A stretch of 64,000 nt of DNA, from assembly GCF_001544515.1 (NCBI RefSeq), contig NZ_FCOL02000015.1, forward strand, positions 79,110 to 143,109. Direction: 5' to 3'. Made by a program: the position numbers and the translations under genes. The stretch is from Caballeronia terrestris. Lineage in GTDB: Bacteria > Pseudomonadota > Gammaproteobacteria > Burkholderiales > Burkholderiaceae. The notes below the pieces were generated by a model. It did no database searches and was not told the DNA's origin. It was given only the letters and a program-made list of their open reading frames with translations. This document shows, piece after piece, positions 25,058-34,426 of the stretch (position 1 is the first letter of the stretch; each line of letters starts with the position of its first letter).

Positions 25058-25839
25058 CGCCTCCCACCGACGACACCAAAGCCCAGCGCGGCATCAGCGC
25101 GCTCGACAACACCGGCGACCTGTTGCTCGCGCTCGTCGGCGCGGGGCGACCGCTTGCCCTGCGCGATCTCGCGGCGGCCGCCGGGATGCCCGCCGCGAAG
25201 GCGTTTCCGCATCTGGTGAGTCTGGTCAAGATCGGCCTCCTGACCCGCGACGACGCCGGCCTCTTCGAAGCCGGGCCGCTGAGCCTGGAACTTGGTTTGA
25301 TCGCGCTCCAGCGCCTTTCGCCGATCCGCGATGCCGAGCCGGAAATCGCCGCCCTCGCCGCCGATACCGGCATGAGCGTCGCGGCGGCGGCGCTCGGGCC
25401 GCTCGGGCCGACCGTCGTGCGATTGGAGGAATCGGCGCGGCCGCAGCACGTGAGCTTGCGGATCGGCACGGTGATGTCGCTCGTGAATACGGCGATCGGG
25501 CGGGTGTTCGCGGCGCATCTCGCGCGCGACGTGCTCGCGCCGCTGTTGCAGCAGGACGGCATCCGGCTCGCGGGCCGGGCCAGTCCGCCAGACGACGCTT
25601 TTGAAGCGCGCCTCGCTTCGATAAAGCATGAAGGCTTCGACACCGCGCTCGGCGCGCCCGTCCCCGGCATCCACACGCTGGCGTCGCCGGTCTTCGATCA
25701 CACGGGGAGCGTGTGTCTGGTGATCGCGGTGATCGGCTCGTCGGGCGGCTTCGACAGCGATCCTGCCGGCGCGCTCGCGCAGCGCCTGCTGACCGCGACG
25801 CGGCGCCTTTCATGGCGCTTCGGCTTCGCTCAAGGCTGA
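25054..25839 (+). CDS. IclR-family transcriptional regulator (second of two)
   Basis: 261 residues, same layout as the preceding protein and clearly related to it (QRGISALDNTGDLLLALVGAGRPLALRDLAAAAG; GTVMSLVNTAIGRVF against GTVMSLSATATGRVF). The pair arose by tandem duplication. The four-base ATGA overlap couples their translation, so they may work as a hetero-oligomer. Its last 10 bp overlap the end of convergent glgA. Confidence 0.85.
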   Translation: MTPPTDDTKAQRGISALDNTGDLLLALVGAGRPLALRDLAAAAGMPAAKAFPHLVSLVKIGLLTRDDAGLFEAGPLSLELGLIALQRLSPIRDAEPEIAALAADTGMSVAAAALGPLGPTVVRLEESARPQHVSLRIGTVMSLVNTAIGRVFAAHLARDVLAPLLQQDGIRLAGRASPPDDAFEARLASIKHEGFDTALGAPVPGIHTLASPVFDHTGSVCLVIAVIGSSGGFDSDPAGALAQRLLTATRRLSWRFGFAQG

Positions 25840-27305
25840 TCCGACGGCCTTAGCCCCCGATAAACCTCCGCATAATCCTGCGCCGCCGCTTCCCAGCCGA
25901 AGTTCTTCGTCATCGCGCGCCGCATCACCGTTTTCCACTCGGTGCGGCGTGCTTTGAGCGCGAACGCCCGCCGGATCGCCGCGACGATGCCCGGCCGCTC
26001 GAACGAATCGAAGACGAAACCGGTCGCGAGATCGTCGGCGAGATTTTCCAGCGACGAATCCACGACCGTGTCCGCGAGACCGCCCACCCGATGCACGAGC
26101 GGCAGCGACCCGTAAGCGAGCGCGTACAACTGCGTGAGCCCGCACGGCTCGAAGCGCGACGGCACCATCACGATGTCGCTGCCCGCGATGATCGAATGCG
26201 ACAGCGTCTCGTCGAAGCCTAGTTCCACCGCCACCGCACCCGGATGCGCCGCCGCCGCGTTCTTCATACCGTTTTCGAGCGCCGGGTCGCCGGTGCCGAG
26301 CACGGCGAGCTGTCCGCCACGCTGAACGATGTCCGGAATCGCCGACAGCAGCAGATCCAGCCCCTTTTGCTCCGTCAGACGGCTCACGACGCCGAAAAGC
26401 AGCGCGTCGTCGTTGCGTTCGAGCCCCAGACGCTCCTGCAACGCCGCCTTGCATTTCAGCTTGCCGGTGGGCTTGGCGGGCGTGTAGCGGGTGTCGATCG
26501 TCGTATCCGTCGACGGATTCCAGATCGAATAATCGACGCCGTTCAAAATGCCGCTGATGTCGTGCGAACGCGTCTGTAGCAAGCCGTGAAGGCCCGCTCC
26601 GTGTTGCTGCGTCTGGATCTCGCGCGCGTAGGTGGGGCTCACCGTCGTGATGCGCTCAGCGAAATAGAGCCCCGCCTTCAGGAACGACACATGGCCGTAG
26701 AACTCGACGCCATCGACCGCGTAAAAGTCCGCCGGGAGTTGCAGCACGCCGAAGTGCTCGGCCGGGAAGACGCCCTGATACGCCAGGTTGTGCACCGTCA
26801 TCACCGACGGGATGCGCGGCGCGCCGCTGGAACGCTCGAACGCGCGCAGATAGGCCGGCGCCAAGCCCGCGTGCCAGTCGTGCGCGTGGAGGATGTGGGG
26901 ATGCCAGTCGGGATCGGCGCCCGTCGCGACGCGCGCCGCTGCCCACGCGAGCAGCGCGAAGCGGCGGTCGTTGTCGCCGTACGGATGATGCGACGCGTCC
27001 AGGTACGGGTTGCCCGGACGGTCGTAGAACGAATCGGCCCGCACGACGTACACCACGACGCCGTGCGGCTCCAGAAGACCGCGCTCGAGCCGGACTTCGC
27101 CCGCGCCGAACGCGTGGCCGAGCACGGCGACCGGCTCGATGCCGGTCATACCCGCGAGCACTGCCGGAAAACCCGGCAGGATCACGCGCGAATCGGAGCC
27201 CAGTTGCGATTGCGCGGGCGGCAGCGCGCCCACGACATCGGCGAGTCCGCCGGTTTTCAACAGCGGATACATCTCAGCTGCGACATGCAGCACGCAAACG
27301 GTCAT
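25830..27305 (-). CDS. glgA: Glycogen synthase
   Basis: 491 residues, GT5 family. It adds glucose from ADP-glucose to the growing alpha-1,4-glucan. The ADP-glucose-binding KTGGLADVVGALP is at the N-terminus, and the C-terminal GT-B domain has SRFEPCGLTQLYALAYGSLPLVHRVGGLADTV-type nucleotide-sugar motifs (EPCGLTQ, GGLADT). The start has GGAGAG upstream. It lies 56 bp after glgC on the same strand, forming a glgC-glgA operon; branching enzyme and phosphorylase genes are not in the window. Confidence 0.95.
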   Translation of the reverse strand: MTVCVLHVAAEMYPLLKTGGLADVVGALPPAQSQLGSDSRVILPGFPAVLAGMTGIEPVAVLGHAFGAGEVRLERGLLEPHGVVVYVVRADSFYDRPGNPYLDASHHPYGDNDRRFALLAWAAARVATGADPDWHPHILHAHDWHAGLAPAYLRAFERSSGAPRIPSVMTVHNLAYQGVFPAEHFGVLQLPADFYAVDGVEFYGHVSFLKAGLYFAERITTVSPTYAREIQTQQHGAGLHGLLQTRSHDISGILNGVDYSIWNPSTDTTIDTRYTPAKPTGKLKCKAALQERLGLERNDDALLFGVVSRLTEQKGLDLLLSAIPDIVQRGGQLAVLGTGDPALENGMKNAAAAHPGAVAVELGFDETLSHSIIAGSDIVMVPSRFEPCGLTQLYALAYGSLPLVHRVGGLADTVVDSSLENLADDLATGFVFDSFERPGIVAAIRRAFALKARRTEWKTVMRRAMTKNFGWEAAAQDYAEVYRGLRPSDQP

Positions 27306-27361
27306 CGGCTCTCCAGTCGATTGCTTTTTTCGGGGGCGCGGCGCAGCAGCTCACCGCGCCG

Positions 27362-28630
27362 TTATGTGAGCCGTCGCAGCGCCTCCTGCGTGACGAGCGT
27401 GATGCCCGTCTCGGTGCGGAAGAAGCGCCGGGCGTCTTCCTCGGCATCCTCGCCGATCACGAGCCCTTCCGGCACGGTGCAACCACGGTCGATCACGACG
27501 CGCGTCAGGCGGCAGTTCGGTCCGACGGTCACTTGCGGCAACAATACTGCCTCGTCGATGTGACAGAACGAATGCACCCGCACCGCCGACGACAACACCG
27601 ACTTCGACACGTGCGAACCCGAAATCACGCATCCGCCGCAAACGAGCAGGTTCGTGATCTCGCCCTGCTCGCCTTTCAGGTCGCGCACGAACTTCGCAGG
27701 CGGAAGCTGCTCCTGGTTGGTCCAGATCGGCCATTTGCGGTCGTAGAGATCGAGTTCCGGGATCGTCGAAGCGAGGTCGAGGTTCGCGGCCCAGTACGCG
27801 TCGACCGTGCCGACGTCGCGCCAGTAGGCCGGTGCGTTCGGGTCGCTGTCGGAGGTCACGCACGACATGCCGAACGGATGCGCGATCGCGCGGCCGGTCG
27901 TCACGACGCGCGGGATGATGTCCTTGCCGAAGTCGTGATCCGTGTTCGATGCCGCGATGTTCTCCTCCAGCAACTGGAACAAGTACTTTGCGTTGAACAC
28001 GTAGATGCCCATGCTCGCGAGCGCGATGTCCGGCTTGCCGGGCATTGCGGGCGGATCGGCGGGCTTTTCGAGGAAGGCCGTGACGCGGCGGTCCTCATCG
28101 ACGTGCATCACGCCGAACGCGACCGCCTCCATGCGCGGCACTTCGATACAACCGACCGTGCAGTCCGCGCCGCTTTCGACGTGATCCAGCACCATGCGCG
28201 TGTAGTCCATCTTGTAGATGTGGTCGCCCGCCAGCACGACGATGAACTCCGGCGCGATCGACCGGATGATGTCGAGGTTCTGGAACACGGCGTCGGCGGT
28301 GCCGCGATACCAGCTCGAATCGACGCGCTGCTGCGCCGGCCAGATATCGATGAACTCGTTGAACTCGCCGCGCAGAAACCCCCAGCCGCGCTGCAGATGG
28401 CGCAGGAGCGAATGCGCCTTGTACTGCGTAACGACGGCGATGCGCCGGATGCCGGAGTTCAGGCAGTTGGACAGCGCGAAATCGATGATCCGGTATTTCC
28501 CGCCGAAGTGAACGGCAGGTTTGACCCGCTTGTCGGTCAGCGGTCCGAGCCGTGTACCACGCCCGCCCGCAAGAACGATTGCGAGCGTGGACTTCTGCAA
28601 ATCGGTGCGATTCTTTGCCAGCGTCTCCAT
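27362..28630 (-). CDS. glgC: Glucose-1-phosphate adenylyltransferase
   Basis: 422 residues. It makes ADP-glucose from glucose-1-phosphate and ATP, the committed step of glycogen synthesis. Nucleotidyltransferase signature [21 protein letters not shown] (in part) with [15 protein letters not shown] at the N-terminus, active-site region [11 protein letters not shown], and a left-handed beta-helix C-terminal domain ([15 protein letters not shown]). First gene of the glgC-glgA unit; about 550 bp of non-coding DNA precedes it. Confidence 0.95.
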   Translation of the reverse strand: METLAKNRTDLQKSTLAIVLAGGRGTRLGPLTDKRVKPAVHFGGKYRIIDFALSNCLNSGIRRIAVVTQYKAHSLLRHLQRGWGFLRGEFNEFIDIWPAQQRVDSSWYRGTADAVFQNLDIIRSIAPEFIVVLAGDHIYKMDYTRMVLDHVESGADCTVGCIEVPRMEAVAFGVMHVDEDRRVTAFLEKPADPPAMPGKPDIALASMGIYVFNAKYLFQLLEENIAASNTDHDFGKDIIPRVVTTGRAIAHPFGMSCVTSDSDPNAPAYWRDVGTVDAYWAANLDLASTIPELDLYDRKWPIWTNQEQLPPAKFVRDLKGEQGEITNLLVCGGCVISGSHVSKSVLSSAVRVHSFCHIDEAVLLPQVTVGPNCRLTRVVIDRGCTVPEGLVIGEDAEEDARRFFRTETGITLVTQEALRRLT

Positions 28631-29183
28631 TCCAGCCTCCTGATTTGACTTGCGGTTATTGATGTCTGTCCGTCTTCTGATCGCCCCGCTTTCTTCGTGG
28701 ATCTGTTTGCTGTATTTCTTTAGCGCATAGGTAGTATGAAAGTGAATGCGCGGCTTTGCGCGTGAAAAGCATTATCGGGCTCACAAGCGAAATAGTGTGC
28801 CGGCATTACTCGTTTTTTTCGAGTGGCGAATAATCGTTCGCGTCGGAGAAATAAGCCCCTGTTTAGCGACGAAATAGAGCAATCGCCATGCCGTTTGTTG
28901 CATCGGCGCTACCATTTGCGCACCACGCGGGCACACTGGACGACAAAACGTCGCGCCTTTGCACGAGTTTGCAATTAATAACCGAGCGGCAATGCCGCAG
29001 CGCGCCAAGGCGCGGCACAATAGGACTCACGCGCCGGGCGGTCCCTTTCGGGCCTTAGTGCTCCGGTGTTCTTTAGCTAAACATGCAATTCGCCGCTCTC
29101 GTTTATCGTTTGCGGCGCGCGTGTTGTTTCGACGAACCGAGCATCCCGTTTCAAAGGGCGCCGTCCGCATCCCGGAAGAGATC
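28631..29183. other. Non-coding interval between divergent glgC and pdxY
   Basis: About 550 bp without a convincing gene. It is AT-richer than its surroundings in several stretches and must contain the promoters of both flanking genes. I could not identify a specific operator or RNA gene in it. Open frames crossing it lack ribosome binding sites and family resemblance. Confidence 0.5.
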
Positions 29184-30107
29184 ATGAACAACGTCCTCAG
29201 TATTCAGTCGCATGTGGTTTTCGGGCACGCCGGCAATAGCGCGGCGGTGTTCCCGATGCGTCGGCTCGGCGTCAACGTCTGGCCGCTCAATACCGTCCAG
29301 TTCTCGAATCACACGCAATACGGCCGCTGGACCGGCAGCGTCTTCGATGCCGACGAATTGCAGAACGTGATCGACGGAATCGGCGCGATCGGCATGCTCG
29401 CGCGCTGTAACGCAGTGCTCTCGGGCTTTCTCGGCTCGACCGAGCAAGGGCGCGCGGTGGTCGAAATCGTGCGGACGGTGAAATCGGTGAATCCGCGCGC
29501 GATCTTCTTCTGCGACCCGGTCATGGGCGCGACGGGCGGTTGCACCGTCGAGCCGGCCATTCAGGACTTCCTCGTCACGACAATGCCGGACGTCGCCGAC
29601 GCGATGATGCCCAACCACATCGAACTGGAGAAACTTTCCGGCCGGACGATCGAAACGGTGGAAGACGCCGTCGACGCGTGCCGCGAGGTGATCGGGCGCG
29701 GGCCGCGTTTTATTCTGGTGAAGCATCTGATCGACCGGAACAGCCGCGCGGATACGTTCAACATGCTGGTGGTCAGCGCGACGGAGGCGTGGTTCGCGCA
29801 GCGGCCGCTGTATCCGTTTGCTCGGCAGCCGGTGGGCGTGGGCGATTTGACGAGCGCGGTGTTCGTCGCGCGCACGCTGCTCGGCGATTCGCTGCGCGAC
29901 GCGCTCGAGCACACGCTCGCGGCGGTGAACGCGGTAGTGAAGGCGACTTACGAGGCGGGACGCTACGAACTGGAGATCGTCGCTTCGCAGGATGAAATCG
30001 CCAAACCGACCGATCGTTTCCCCGCGATTCGCGTCGCCGGCAACGACATGGCGCGGCGTGGCCTTGGCCTCGGCATGGACCTGGGCTTCGACCGCGCCTT
30101 CGACTGA
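29184..30107 (+). CDS. pdxY: Pyridoxal kinase
   Basis: 307 residues. Phosphorylates pyridoxal to PLP in the salvage pathway. Characteristic features: [24 protein letters not shown] at the N-terminus (in part), [22 protein letters not shown] and the anion-hole/catalytic [15 protein letters not shown] with the catalytic Asp. The ATG has GGAAGAG upstream. Known PdxY proteins are about 287 residues; the extra 20 or so at the C-terminus ([22 protein letters not shown], in part) lie exactly where the gene overlaps the antisense AbiEii remnant. Confidence 0.93.
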   Translation: MNNVLSIQSHVVFGHAGNSAAVFPMRRLGVNVWPLNTVQFSNHTQYGRWTGSVFDADELQNVIDGIGAIGMLARCNAVLSGFLGSTEQGRAVVEIVRTVKSVNPRAIFFCDPVMGATGGCTVEPAIQDFLVTTMPDVADAMMPNHIELEKLSGRTIETVEDAVDACREVIGRGPRFILVKHLIDRNSRADTFNMLVVSATEAWFAQRPLYPFARQPVGVGDLTSAVFVARTLLGDSLRDALEHTLAAVNAVVKATYEAGRYELEIVASQDEIAKPTDRFPAIRVAGNDMARRGLGLGMDLGFDRAFD

Positions 30108-31154
30108 GGCCTGAGCATGCGGTGCACCGCGGTGGTGAAGCTCGCGAGGCAGGCGTCGTAGACCGGGCGGCCCGCTGCGAAAACCAGCGGGATCAGGCGC
30201 TCGTCGAAATGATGGCGCAGGGTGGGCTCAGTCGCGGTGCGATGAAGGGCGCGGCGGAGGGTATCGAACGGATCGTCGGCGAATTCCTCGTGTTGCGCCC
30301 CGAACTCCGCGACGTCTTGCTTCACCAGCGCTTCGAAGACGATGGTCGCCTCGTCTACGGAATCCGGACTAATCGCGCAGATGCGCCATGTGTCGTAGAT
30401 GTGACGGACAAGCGCTGCGTCGAAACTGCCGCGTTGGCGGCCGTCCCGGTGCCACGCGCAACGCCGGAGCAGCGACAGGATTTTCTCGCCGAGCGTCTCC
30501 GCGACGGAGATGCACGGCATCGAAAACGGTTCGGCTGACGCGCGGCCAACCGGATGATCGAGCAGACAACCCATCTCGCGCGGCTCGATTAGGAGCATCG
30601 GCGGGCGGTGAATCAGTTCGATTTTAAGTTCGGGGCGCAGGGCAAAGTCGCTGCCGCCGAATTCCGCCCGGTACGCAAGATGCAGGCAGTAATAGCGACG
30701 ATTGTCGCGTGAGCGCGGATTGTCTTCGTCCTCGGCCTCGATGAGGGTAAAACCCGAACCTTTCAGCCGTTCGCAGACTTCGACCTGCAGTTCGCCCAGG
30801 CGACTCCGGTCGCCGCGCCCGCCCGCGAGCGCATAGCCCTCCGGCACTTCATCCAGCACGACCTTGATGTCGATGTCCTCCGACACGCTCGATCAACCCG
30901 TGCGCCTTCGCGAGACAGGTGCCACCCGCAAAGATCATCCGCGTCTCGACAGCCACTTCAGCCGGCCGCGTGTCACGCTGCGACCGCCGATCCTTCCGAT
31001 ACGCCGTGTGACTCACGCGAATGCCGGCAAGCGCGGCAAGCGCATCAGTTACGTGAATGTCCTTTTCCAGGATCGCGGGGCGCAAGTGCCCGAGCAAATT
31101 TCCAGCGCGTGCGTCTTCGATTTCATTGTGCTGTTCGCGTGCGATCGTTCTCAT
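29963..31154 (-). pseudogene. AbiEii-type nucleotidyltransferase toxin, frameshifted
   Basis: The first part (HLRPAILEKDIHVTDALAAL, then MIFAGGTCLAKAHGLIERV) runs to about 30888; the continuation (SEDIDIKVVLDEVPEGYALAGG) is in another frame. In intact AbiEii proteins the GGTxLxKxxGLIxRxSEDID motif is continuous. A two-base loss from GTGTGT, leaving GTGT, or a one-base gain explains the break. The downstream frame also runs 145 bp into the 3' end of pdxY with a low-complexity Arg/Pro tail, so the native stop may be lost too. Paired with the AbiEi-like gene, whose end it overlaps. The toxin is probably inactive. Confidence 0.78.
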
Positions 31155-31542
31155 ACTTCACCATCATTCCAGCGACTTCGATTTTGCGGCTGATTCGCCG
31201 CTTGCCCGTATCAGCGACCAGTTCCACCGGCATCTGCGTCGTCTTGCGCTCGCTGTATTCGCATATCAGCCGCCCAGGCCGCACGGGGATACCGAGCTTC
31301 CTGAATGTCTCCGATGCGATGTTTTCGAGCGACCCCGCCACCGTCAACGTCCCGGTGAATTTGTTGATTCGCGTCTTCGCAAACACGCCTTTGCTCACGC
31401 GCACGAGTTTCCCTTTCTCCAGCAATTGCGCGAGCACGCGCGTGATTTGCGCGGCGCTGCCGAGCGGGGCGAGTTCCGAGCGCAGCACGACGGTTCCTTT
31501 GCGCAGGCTGATCGATCGGATGATGCGGTCTTCGAGGTTCAT
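31123..31542 (-). CDS. AbiEi-like antitoxin (DUF6088-type winged helix)
   Basis: 139 residues. N-terminal winged-helix region (LRKGTVVLRSELAPLGSAAQITRVLAQLLEKGKLVRVSKGVF, in part) typical of antitoxins that pair with AbiEii nucleotidyltransferases in type IV toxin-antitoxin and phage-exclusion systems. It would bind its own promoter. The ATG (MNLEDRII) lacks a good ribosome binding site; an upstream TTG would add eight residues. The 3' end overlaps the toxin remnant by 32 bp. The frame is intact although the partner is broken. Confidence 0.78.
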   Translation of the reverse strand: MNLEDRIIRSISLRKGTVVLRSELAPLGSAAQITRVLAQLLEKGKLVRVSKGVFAKTRINKFTGTLTVAGSLENIASETFRKLGIPVRPGRLICEYSERKTTQMPVELVADTGKRRISRKIEVAGMMVKYENDRTRTAQ

Positions 31543-31760
31543 GACGTTTTCGCAGGCGTTTTCCAAAAGAGGTCACCATTCTATCAAAATCCGCTAGAAC
31601 TCATGTGCAGCAATGTGTTGCAAGAACAGTGATTGCTCATCATCAAGCATTTTCTGCAAAAGATCCCGACTATCGCCGAAGCCAATAAAAACCCTTCAGG
31701 CGCGCCCCTTGCTCCCACACCAAAAGGCCCGCCTAACTCAAGAAAACGCCAAGGAACGCA

Positions 31761-32561
31761 ATGACCAAACCCCTCGAAGGCCAGATCGCCCTCGTTACCG
31801 GCGCGAGTTCCGGCATCGGTTTCGGCGTCGCGCAGGCGCTCGCCGACGCCGGTGCAAGCGTCGCGATCAACTATCACTCGCACGGAGAGCCCGCCGAAAC
31901 GCTCGCCGCCGACATCGAACATTCCGGCGGCCAGGCTTTCACGATCGGCGCCAACGTCGCCGACGAAGCCGAAATCGACGCCATGTTCGACGCCGTCACA
32001 AAGCGCTTCGGCACGATCGACATCGTCGTCGCGAATTCGGGGCTGCAGAAAGACGCGCCGTTCGCCGACATGACACTCGACGACTGGCACACCGTAATGA
32101 ACGTCAACCTCGCGGGCCAGTTCCTGACCGCCCAGCGCGCCGTGCGCGAATTTCTGCGGCGCGGCCCGCGTCCGGTCTCGAAGGCGCTCGGCAAAATCAT
32201 CTGCATGAGTTCCGTGCACGAAATCATCCCGTGGGCGGGGCACGTGAACTACGCGGCATCGAAGGGCGGCATCCAGATGATGATGAAATCGCTCGCGCAG
32301 GAAGTCGCGCCGCAACGCATCCGCGTGAATTCGATCGCGCCCGGCGCCATTCGCACGCCGATCAACAAGGAAGCCTGGGACAGCAAGGACGCGCTTCAGA
32401 AACTTCTCAAGCTGGTGCCGTACGGCCGCATCGGCGAAGTGGACGACATCGGGCGCGCTGCCGTCTGGCTCGCCTCCGACGAAAGCGACTATGTCGTCGG
32501 CACGACGCTTTTCGTCGATGGCGGCATGACGCTCTACCCGGGGTTCGCCGGCAATGGCTGA
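31761..32561 (+). CDS. Short-chain dehydrogenase, glucose 1-dehydrogenase type
   Basis: 266 residues. Classical SDR: cofactor motif TGASSGIGFGVAQAL, structural NSG, catalytic Ser in CMSSVHEII, and YAASKGG with the catalytic Tyr and Lys. The C-terminus (ASDESDYVVGTTLFVDGGMTLYPGF) is that of glucose 1-dehydrogenases, which oxidise glucose to gluconolactone with NAD(P)+. Its end overlaps the GH15 gene by 8 bp, linking release and oxidation of glucose. Confidence 0.88.
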   Translation: MTKPLEGQIALVTGASSGIGFGVAQALADAGASVAINYHSHGEPAETLAADIEHSGGQAFTIGANVADEAEIDAMFDAVTKRFGTIDIVVANSGLQKDAPFADMTLDDWHTVMNVNLAGQFLTAQRAVREFLRRGPRPVSKALGKIICMSSVHEIIPWAGHVNYAASKGGIQMMMKSLAQEVAPQRIRVNSIAPGAIRTPINKEAWDSKDALQKLLKLVPYGRIGEVDDIGRAAVWLASDESDYVVGTTLFVDGGMTLYPGFAGNG

Positions 32562-34395
32562 ACAAACACAAACACAAATGAAGCGCGTTCCGTGCAGCAC
32601 GCCGATCGAAGAGCACGGCGTGATCGGCAATATGCGCACGACGGCGCTTGTCGCCACCGACGGCGCGCTCAATTTCATGTGCTATCCGCGCGTCGATTCG
32701 CCGACGATCTTCGGTGCGCTGCTCGATGCGAAGCGCGGCGGGCATTTCCAGATCGCGCCCGCCATCGACGCCCCGCGCGTCAAGCAGATGTATCTGCCCG
32801 AAACGAATGTGCTGGTGACGCGTTTCATGTCGCCGGATGCGGTGTGCGAGGTGATCGATTTCATGCCGCTCACGCGCTCCGGCGACGACGCACCGAATTG
32901 CGTCGTGCGAATAGTGCGGGCGATATTCGGCCGCGTCTCGATGACGATGCGCTGCGCGCCGCGCTTCGATTACGCGCGCTCGAAACACGAAGTCGTGCAA
33001 GCCAGCGAGCGAGCGGTGCGCTTCGAACCGCCCGAGGCCGAAGCACTGACCCTCTGCGCCACCGTAGACCTTTCGATCGACGGCAAGAAAGACGCCATCG
33101 CCCGCTTCGACCTCGACGAAGACGAAACCGCGTGCTTCGTGCTCGGCGGCGCGTCAGAACCACTCGAACGCACCCAACCCTGCGACGCATCGCTCGACGA
33201 AACCGTCGCGTACTGGCGCGCGTGGGCTACGCAATCGACATATCGTGGCCGCTATCGCGAAGTCGTGATGCGCTCGGCGCTCTTGCTGAAACTCCTGAGC
33301 TCGCGCGAGCACGGCGCGATCGTCGCGGCGCCGACATTCGGCCTGCCGGAAACGCCGCAAGGCGGGCGCCGCTGGGACTATCGCTACACGTGGATCCGCG
33401 ACGCCGCGTTCTCCGTCTACGCGCTGCTGCGGCTCGGCTACACGGGCGAGGCGCAGCAATTCATGCACTGGATCGCCGAACGCAACAAGCGCTGCGACTC
33501 GGACGGCTCGCTGCGCGTGATGTACGCAGTGGATGGCGAGCCGCCGCCGGAAGAAACCATCGCCGACGAGTTGCACGGAAGTGGCATCGAGCCGCCGCTC
33601 ATCGGCAACGCGGCGCGCGACCAGATGCAGCTCGACGTCTACGGCGCGCTGATGGACGCCGTCTACCTCTACAACAAGTACGGCGCAGCGATTTCGCACG
33701 ACGGCTGGCAGCACGTCACGCGCACCATCGATTACGTCGCCGCGCACTGGGAGGAGCCGGACCACGGGATCTGGGAATTCCGCAACGGCGCGCGGCCGCT
33801 GCTGCATTCGCGCCTGATGTGCTGGGTCGCGCTCGATCGCGCGTTGCGGCTCGCGCAAAAACGTTCGCTGCCGGCGCCGTTCGCGGAGTGGTTCGACGTT
33901 CGCGACCGCATTCATCGCGACATCCACGAAAATTTCTGGAACGATGAACTGGAAAGTTTCGTGCAGACGCCCGGCTCGACCATCCTCGACGCGTCCGTCC
34001 TGATGATGCCGCTCGTGCGCTTCATCGGCCCGAAAGACGCGCGCTGGCTCTCGACGCTCGATGCGATCGGCCGCGACTTGCGCGTCGATCCGCTGATCTT
34101 CCGCTACACACGCGGCGGGGCGCTCGATGGCCTCGACGGCGAGGAAGGCGGCTTCAGCGCCTGTTCGTTCTGGTACGCGGAGGCGCTGGCGCGCGCGGGG
34201 CGCGTCGACGAGGGTCGGCTCGTCTTCGAAAAGATGCTTGCCTATTCGAACCATGTAGGGCTTTACTCGGAGGAAGTCGCCGTCGATGGCGCGTCGCTCG
34301 GCAATTTTCCGCAGGCGCTCACGCATCTCGCGCTGATCAGTTCCGCGTTCCAGCTCGATCGCAGTCTGGAAGGCCGGCATGCGCCGTGGTCGTGA
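32554..34395 (+). CDS. GH15 glycoside hydrolase (glucoamylase/trehalase-like)
   Basis: 613 residues. N-terminal beta-sandwich domain (EEHGVIGNMRTTALVATDGALNFMCYPRVDSP, in part) and C-terminal (alpha/alpha)6 barrel with GRRWDYRYTWIRDAAFSVYAL and the general-acid region EEPDHGIWEFRNG; the second acid lies in LYSEEVAVDGA. The GH15 family includes glucoamylase and bacterial trehalase. No signal peptide, so the substrate is intracellular. It is translationally coupled to the glucose dehydrogenase gene and followed by the flavoprotein gene 31 bp later. Confidence 0.9.
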   Translation: MAEQTQTQMKRVPCSTPIEEHGVIGNMRTTALVATDGALNFMCYPRVDSPTIFGALLDAKRGGHFQIAPAIDAPRVKQMYLPETNVLVTRFMSPDAVCEVIDFMPLTRSGDDAPNCVVRIVRAIFGRVSMTMRCAPRFDYARSKHEVVQASERAVRFEPPEAEALTLCATVDLSIDGKKDAIARFDLDEDETACFVLGGASEPLERTQPCDASLDETVAYWRAWATQSTYRGRYREVVMRSALLLKLLSSREHGAIVAAPTFGLPETPQGGRRWDYRYTWIRDAAFSVYALLRLGYTGEAQQFMHWIAERNKRCDSDGSLRVMYAVDGEPPPEETIADELHGSGIEPPLIGNAARDQMQLDVYGALMDAVYLYNKYGAAISHDGWQHVTRTIDYVAAHWEEPDHGIWEFRNGARPLLHSRLMCWVALDRALRLAQKRSLPAPFAEWFDVRDRIHRDIHENFWNDELESFVQTPGSTILDASVLMMPLVRFIGPKDARWLSTLDAIGRDLRVDPLIFRYTRGGALDGLDGEEGGFSACSFWYAEALARAGRVDEGRLVFEKMLAYSNHVGLYSEEVAVDGASLGNFPQALTHLALISSAFQLDRSLEGRHAPWS

Positions 34396-34426
34396 GCGCT
34401 ATGACTCAAATGCCTGGAAAGGACTT

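Noticed and set aside
28781..29020. Minus-strand frame between glgC and pdxY
   Set aside because: Cys/Arg-rich without structure pattern or ribosome binding site; probably non-coding promoter DNA.
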